Shown in pieces: positions 11,894 to 15,285 of a stretch of DNA of 15,285 bases (positions are counted from its first letter, which is position 1; the number at the start of each line of letters is the position of its first letter). The translations under genes were made by a program, and so were the position numbers. This stretch comes from Clostridia bacterium (GTDB lineage: Bacteria; Bacillota; Clostridia; Monoglobales; Monoglobaceae): the NCBI GenBank assembly GCA_017409915.1, contig JAFQRU010000079.1, forward strand, positions 1 through 15,285, given 5' to 3'. The notes under the pieces were generated by a model. It saw only the letters and a program-made list of their open reading frames with translations. It did not search any database and was not told the origin of the DNA.

Positions 11894-12608
11894 AACTGAT
11901 TCCCTCTTTTATAAGTTTAACTTCGTCATCTGTAAGCTCTCTCAGTTCTCCCAAGGGGAGACTTTCGTCTAAGGAAAGAGCATTCATTTTAATTCGCTTT
12001 AAATATATAACCTCTTTGCCCACGGCCTCAAACATCCTTTTAACCTGATGGAACTTTCCCTCGGTTATAGTAAGGTTTATCTCTGAAACCTCTCCTGCGG
12101 ACAAAATTTCAAGGACGGCGGGTTTGGTTTTTATGTCCCCGTCAATAATAACACCCTCAGAGAATTTTTCTATATCTTCGTCTGTAACCTTTCCCGAAAC
12201 CTCTGCAAAGTAGGTCTTTGGGATATGCTTTTTCGGAGAGAGGATATTATGGGCAAGCTGGCCGTCATTAGTGAGAAGTAAAAGCCCCTCCGTGTCAATG
12301 TCAAGGCGTCCTGCGGGGAATAAATCATAGTGGAGATACTCCTCGGGGACAAGGTCTAAAACCGTTGGAAGACGCTTATCAAAGGTTGCGCTTATATACC
12401 CTTTCGGCTTATTCATCATAAGATAAATAAATTTTTTGTAGGCAACGGGGCTTCCGTTTAGGAAGACTTTATCATTTTCAGGGTCAATATGAGTTTCAGG
12501 GCGAATGGAAGAAAACCCCTGAACGAAAACCGTCCCGGATTTTATGATTTTCTTTATATCTTTTCGGCTGCCAATGCCGGCATCGCATAAAAATTTATCT
12601 AATCTCAT
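11880..12608 (-). CDS. rsuA: 16S rRNA pseudouridine synthase, RsuA family
   Basis: A 242-residue enzyme with an N-terminal S4 RNA-binding domain (MRLDKFLCDAGIGSRKDIKK) and a pseudouridine synthase domain. The catalytic motif AGRLDIDTEGLLLLTNDG (about 99-116) carries the nucleophile D103. The C-terminal half reads TKPAVLEIL and LTITEGKFHQVKRMFEAVG, matching RsuA (16S U516 in E. coli) rather than RluB/RluE, which have EGRNREVRR. The likely reaction is isomerisation of one uridine in 16S rRNA. The ribosome binding site is weak (TAGGGTT). It heads a two-gene operon with the DHHW gene, which has no obvious functional link to it. Length is normal for the family. Confidence 0.9.
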   Translation of the reverse strand: MRLDKFLCDAGIGSRKDIKKIIKSGTVFVQGFSSIRPETHIDPENDKVFLNGSPVAYKKFIYLMMNKPKGYISATFDKRLPTVLDLVPEEYLHYDLFPAGRLDIDTEGLLLLTNDGQLAHNILSPKKHIPKTYFAEVSGKVTDEDIEKFSEGVIIDGDIKTKPAVLEILSAGEVSEINLTITEGKFHQVKRMFEAVGKEVIYLKRIKMNALSLDESLPLGELRELTDDEVKLIKEGISYEEI

Positions 12609-12642
12609 AACCCTAACCCGACAAAATTTGATTATATATGAC

Positions 12643-12651
12643 AGTATAGCA
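12643..12651 (-). promoter_or_regulatory. Possible extended -10 promoter of rsuA
   Basis: TGCTATACT on the minus strand fits an extended -10, about 35 bases upstream of the rsuA start. No good -35 is found at 17 bases; a second TATAAT (12631-12636) lies closer to the gene but also lacks a -35. Confidence 0.35.
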
Positions 12652-12679
12652 CAATCTTTTTTAAAAATCCATAGTTTGC

Positions 12680-12707
12680 TTGACTTTTTTCAAAAAAATA
12701 GTATAAT
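12680..12707 (+). promoter_or_regulatory. Promoter of metY
   Basis: -35 TTGACT (12680-12685), 16-base spacer, perfect -10 TATAAT (12702-12707). The start of transcription would fall near 12714, leaving a leader of about 33 bases, too short for an S-box or T-box riboswitch. Confidence 0.75.
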
Positions 12708-12747
12708 TGAAACTAACATATAGTTTTTTATGGAAGGACTGAAATAA

Positions 12748-14019
12748 ATGAAACAGGAAACAAAATGTATCCACGAGGGTTATAAGCCTTCAAAAGGGGA
12801 GCCGAGACAGCTTCCGATTTATCAGAGCACAACTTTTAAGTATGATACAAGCGATGAAATGGGTAAGCTTTTTGACTTGGAGGCGTCAGGCTATTTTTAT
12901 ACCAGACTCCAAAACCCAACAAACGATAGTGTTGCTGAAAAAATCTGCGCATTAGAGGGCGGTGTTGCAGCGATGCTCACATCCTCAGGCCAAGCGGCAA
13001 ACTTCTATGCGATTTTCAATATCTGTCAGGCAGGAGACCACTTTATCACATCTTCTGCAATCTATGGCGGAACATATAACCTCTTTGCCGTAACAATGCC
13101 GAAAATGGGTATTGAATGTACTTTCGTTGACCAGGACCTTCCTGAGGAAGAACTTGCGAAATACTTTAAGCCAAACACAAAAGCGGTTTTCGGCGAAACT
13201 GTAACAAACCCTACTGTAACTGTTTTTGATTTTGAAAAATTCGCCCGTCTTGCTCACTCTCACGGTGTTCCGCTTATCGTTGACAACACCTTTGCAACAC
13301 CGATAAATTGCAGACCGTTTGAACACGGCGCAGACATTGTTACTCATTCCACAACAAAGTATATGGACGGCCACGGCGTTGGCGTTGGCGGATGTATTGT
13401 TGACAGCGGTAACTTTGATTGGATGAAATATGCCGATAAGTTCCCAGGGCTTACAACTCCTGATGAATCCTACCACGGAATAACCTATGCTGAAAAGTTT
13501 GGAAAAGGCGCATATATCACAAAGGCAACAGCTCAGCTTATGAGAGACCTTGGCTCAATCCAGTCTCCTCAGAATGCTTTCTATTTAAACCTCGGCCTTG
13601 AAACATTGGCTGTAAGAATGGAAAGACACTGCCAGAATGCTCTTAAAGTTGCTCAGTTCTTAAAGGGACACGAAAAGGTAGAGTGGGTACACTACGCAGG
13701 TTTAGAAGGCGATAAGTATTATGACCTTGCTCAGAAATATATGCCAAATGGCACCTGCGGAGTTTTAGCTTTTGCAGTTAAAGGCGGAAGAGAAAAGTCT
13801 ATAAAGTTTATGGATAGCCTCAGGTTTGCAAGTATCGCAACCCATGTTGCAGATGCGAAAACCTGTCTTCTCCATCCTGCAAGCCATACTCACAGACAGC
13901 TTTCAGAGACACAGCTTATTGAGGCAGGAATTTCTCCTGACTTAATCAGATTCTCAGTGGGCATTGAAAACGCAGATGACATTATCGATGACTTAAAGCA
14001 AGCTTTTGACAAGATTTAA
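12748..14019 (+). CDS. metY: O-acetylhomoserine sulfhydrylase (O-acetylhomoserine aminocarboxypropyltransferase)
   Basis: A 423-residue PLP enzyme of the Cys/Met metabolism family. It joins O-acetylhomoserine with sulfide (or methanethiol) to make homocysteine (or methionine) in the cytoplasm. Visible active-site parts are FYTRLQNPT (50-58, Tyr/Arg that reach the neighbouring subunit's cofactor), SSGQAA (79-84), VDNTFATP (178-185, the Asp that pairs with the PLP ring) and HSTTKYMDGHG with the Schiff-base lysine K204. The insertion between about 215 and 260 and RDLGSIQSPQNAFYLNLGLE fit MetY (about 425 residues) rather than MetB/MetC or methionine gamma-lyase (about 390-400); sulfhydrylase versus lyase activity cannot be fully settled by reading. 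GGAAGG precedes the ATG. It is a single-gene unit with its own promoter and terminator. Confidence 0.9.
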   Translation: MKQETKCIHEGYKPSKGEPRQLPIYQSTTFKYDTSDEMGKLFDLEASGYFYTRLQNPTNDSVAEKICALEGGVAAMLTSSGQAANFYAIFNICQAGDHFITSSAIYGGTYNLFAVTMPKMGIECTFVDQDLPEEELAKYFKPNTKAVFGETVTNPTVTVFDFEKFARLAHSHGVPLIVDNTFATPINCRPFEHGADIVTHSTTKYMDGHGVGVGGCIVDSGNFDWMKYADKFPGLTTPDESYHGITYAEKFGKGAYITKATAQLMRDLGSIQSPQNAFYLNLGLETLAVRMERHCQNALKVAQFLKGHEKVEWVHYAGLEGDKYYDLAQKYMPNGTCGVLAFAVKGGREKSIKFMDSLRFASIATHVADAKTCLLHPASHTHRQLSETQLIEAGISPDLIRFSVGIENADDIIDDLKQAFDKI

Positions 14020-14025
14020 AAATAA

Positions 14026-14066
14026 AAAAGGCGCTCAACGGCGGTACTGCCGTTTGAGCGCCTTTT
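14026..14066. terminator. Bidirectional terminator between metY and the GH43-like gene
   Basis: Left arm 14026-14042 (AAAAGGCGCTCAACGGC) pairs with right arm 14049-14066 (GCCGTTTGAGCGCCTTTT), with one bulged T and loop GGTACT. A and T runs on the two flanks serve both converging genes. Confidence 0.9.
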
Positions 14067-14070
14067 AATT

Positions 14071-15108
14071 TTATACTGTAAATTCGTCAACCCATTTTAA
14101 GACTGGTTTGCCATCTTCAAATTCAACGGGAAGCCAAACATATCTTGCGATAGAGGTGTTCTTAACTGTCAATGAGTTAACATCAAAGCCTTCGTATTTG
14201 TTTTCTTTATCAGGGTCAAACATACATTCAAAAATGTCAAGAATGTCGGGCATATCCTCAGGCAAATCCATAAGCCATCTGTCAGCCATAGCGATAAACT
14301 TATCTGTTCCCTGAACCTTGAAAACGCAGGAAATCTGACTGTCAAAGGAAGTGTTTTTGTGGTTGCCTATATGAGGGTTGCCAAGCTCTTTCCACTCCCC
14401 GTGAAGACTGTCGCAAACTGCAACTTCGGAAGGGTTAGGGAATTTTCCTGTTGTTCCCGATGTGAACATATAGTAAAGACCGTCTTTTTTGAATACGGCA
14501 GGAGCCTCTCGGACGAATGGAGGACATTTTCTTGGAAAATGAACGGTGTAGTTTGCTGTAACATCCATAAAGTCATCGGTGAGGTCAATAATAAGCATTT
14601 CACTGTGAACTCTCTCACAAATGAGATAACCTTTGCCGTCTTCAACAAAGAGGTCGAAATCTCCGCAACTCATTCCGCAAGGGTGGAGCATTTTATTTAC
14701 AAAGGTAAATGGTCCCTTAATGCTGTCAGCAGTTGCAACAACCATATACTGCATATAAGGGTCAAGTCTGGTTCCCATAATCTTTATCCACATAACAAAC
14801 TTTTTGGTCTTTTCGTTATAGATAATGTGTGGGCGGTCCATCTTTGACTTTGGATGAACAGGGCTGTCAAGGTCCTCTAAATCAGGCTCTATAATAAGCC
14901 CTTCGTCGGTCCAGTTGTAAAGGTCCTCTGAGGAGTAAAGCCTTACGCCCCAATGCCAGATGTCTTTTTCTCTTATGGACTTTTCTTTATTTTCGCCATA
15001 CCAGTAATATTTGCCGTCAACATATATCATAGCGCCGCCGTGCGCCTGAATAAGCTCACCGTTTGTGTCGCGCCATTCCTCGCCGGGACGGATGGATGTA
15101 TATTTCAT
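14071..15108 (-). CDS. Glycoside hydrolase family 43-like protein (GH43_24/galactanase-like)
   Basis: A 345-residue protein with a five-bladed beta-propeller pattern. The N-terminal DTNGELIQAHGGAMIYVDGK followed by YYWYGENK matches GH43 proteins near the exo-beta-1,3-galactanase branch. Repeating blade-like strands follow (VRLYSSEDLYNWTDEG, RPHIIYNEKTKKFVMWIK, SCGDFDLFVEDGKGYLI, REAPAVFKKDGLYYMFTS). Such enzymes trim arabinose, xylose or galactose from plant glycans, but the substrate here is unknown. There is no signal peptide, so it would act inside the cell on imported oligosaccharides. No sugar transporter or other glycosidase is adjacent. ATG 15108 is chosen over the earlier frame start at 15132 because GGAGGCG (15114-15120) lies directly upstream. 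Confidence 0.78.
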   Translation of the reverse strand: MKYTSIRPGEEWRDTNGELIQAHGGAMIYVDGKYYWYGENKEKSIREKDIWHWGVRLYSSEDLYNWTDEGLIIEPDLEDLDSPVHPKSKMDRPHIIYNEKTKKFVMWIKIMGTRLDPYMQYMVVATADSIKGPFTFVNKMLHPCGMSCGDFDLFVEDGKGYLICERVHSEMLIIDLTDDFMDVTANYTVHFPRKCPPFVREAPAVFKKDGLYYMFTSGTTGKFPNPSEVAVCDSLHGEWKELGNPHIGNHKNTSFDSQISCVFKVQGTDKFIAMADRWLMDLPEDMPDILDIFECMFDPDKENKYEGFDVNSLTVKNTSIARYVWLPVEFEDGKPVLKWVDEFTV

Positions 15109-15130
15109 AAAATCGCCTCCGATTAAACTC

Positions 15131-15159
15131 AAAGGCCCCCTTAAATTAAGGGAGCCTTT
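15131..15159 (-). terminator. Terminator of the GGGtGRT-family gene
   Basis: AAAGGC-C-CCCTTA and TAAGGG-A-GCCTTT form a hairpin. On the minus strand the C/A mismatch becomes a G-U pair, so the minus direction (downstream of the partial gene at 15193-15285) is favoured; the T tract after it is short. It sits just before the ribosome binding site of the GH43-like gene. Confidence 0.7.
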
Positions 15160-15192
15160 TTGCTTTTCATTATTTAAGAAAGCTCCTCAAAA

Positions 15193-15285
15193 TTATTTGC
15201 AAGCTTCTTCGATAGCAACAGCAACAGCAACTGTCATACCAACCATTGGGTTGTTACCAGCGCCGATAAGTCCCATCATTTCAAC
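15193..15285 (-). CDS. C-terminal end of a GGGtGRT-family protein (partial)
   Basis: The last 30 residues of a minus-strand gene that runs past the window edge, with TAA at 15193-15195. The ending, VEMMGLIGAGNNPMVGMTVA then VAVAIEEACK, closely resembles the C-terminus of the GGGtGRT protein family (about 330 residues, common in Clostridia and spirochaetes), in which the stretch VEMMGLIGxGNNPMVGxTVAVAVA is strongly conserved as I recall it. The function of the family is not known. The rest of the gene is outside the window. It probably lies in a transcription unit ending at the hairpin at 15131-15159. Confidence 0.7.
   Translation of the reverse strand, partial: VEMMGLIGAGNNPMVGMTVAVAVAIEEACK

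Noticed and set aside
12708..12747. S-box or T-box regulation of metY
   Set aside because: The leader after the predicted transcription start is only about 33 bases, with no terminator hairpin or conserved elements.
14071..15285. Polysaccharide utilisation locus around the GH43-like gene
   Set aside because: No transporter, regulator or second glycosidase is visible in the window; the neighbouring partial gene is a GGGtGRT-family protein.

Overview
The window looks like a chromosomal segment from an endospore-forming member of the Clostridia (low-to-moderate GC Firmicutes), probably an uncultured anaerobe. The evidence is the Firmicutes-type rpmH-rnpA-yidD-yidC-jag operon, a Noc-type ParB protein, spmA/spmB, a SpoIIQ-like LytM protein, lrgA/lrgB, AGGAGG-type ribosome binding sites, TTGACA/TATAAT promoters and a GGGtGRT-family gene. 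Almost everything is ordinary chromosomal gene content. I see no phage, insertion sequence, CRISPR array or toxin-antitoxin locus, and no convincing new multi-gene system.

Layout. 1-1830: the tail of a probable XRE/cupin regulator and a 561-residue acyl-CoA synthetase, closed by a bidirectional terminator. 1830-2889 (minus): lrgA-lrgB. 2958-3484 (plus): a SLOG-family gene transcribed divergently from lrgA, with back-to-back promoters. 3502-6149 (plus): the rpmH-rnpA-yidD-yidC-jag block for ribosome/RNase P function, membrane-protein insertion and RNA binding. jag carries an in-frame TAA that separates its R3H domain from the rest. 6159-6949 (plus): a preQ1-I-like riboswitch with terminator, then a YhhQ-family queuosine-precursor transporter. 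6986-8602 (minus): noc followed by a SpoIIQ-like M23 gene. 8816-9909 (plus): spmA-spmB.

9910-10471 has no protein gene. It holds hairpins, inverted arrays of a 7-base repeat, a 17-bp duplication of the tRNA-Thr 3' end with a separate terminator, a hairpin cluster, and the tRNA-Thr(CGT) gene on the minus strand. 10472-12608 (minus): rsuA followed by a DHHW/SGNH-like protein with an N-terminal copper-amine-oxidase-N-like domain. 12748-14019 (plus): O-acetylhomoserine sulfhydrylase (metY). 14071-15108 (minus): a GH43-like glycosidase. 15193-15285 (minus): the C-terminal end of a GGGtGRT-family protein.

The observations most worth a second look are the interrupted jag gene, the divergent preQ1-like riboswitch with a possible antiterminator, the duplicated tRNA end with its hairpin cluster, and the rearranged origin-proximal gene order: noc is inverted, and mnmE/mnmG/rsmG and dnaA are absent next to these genes.
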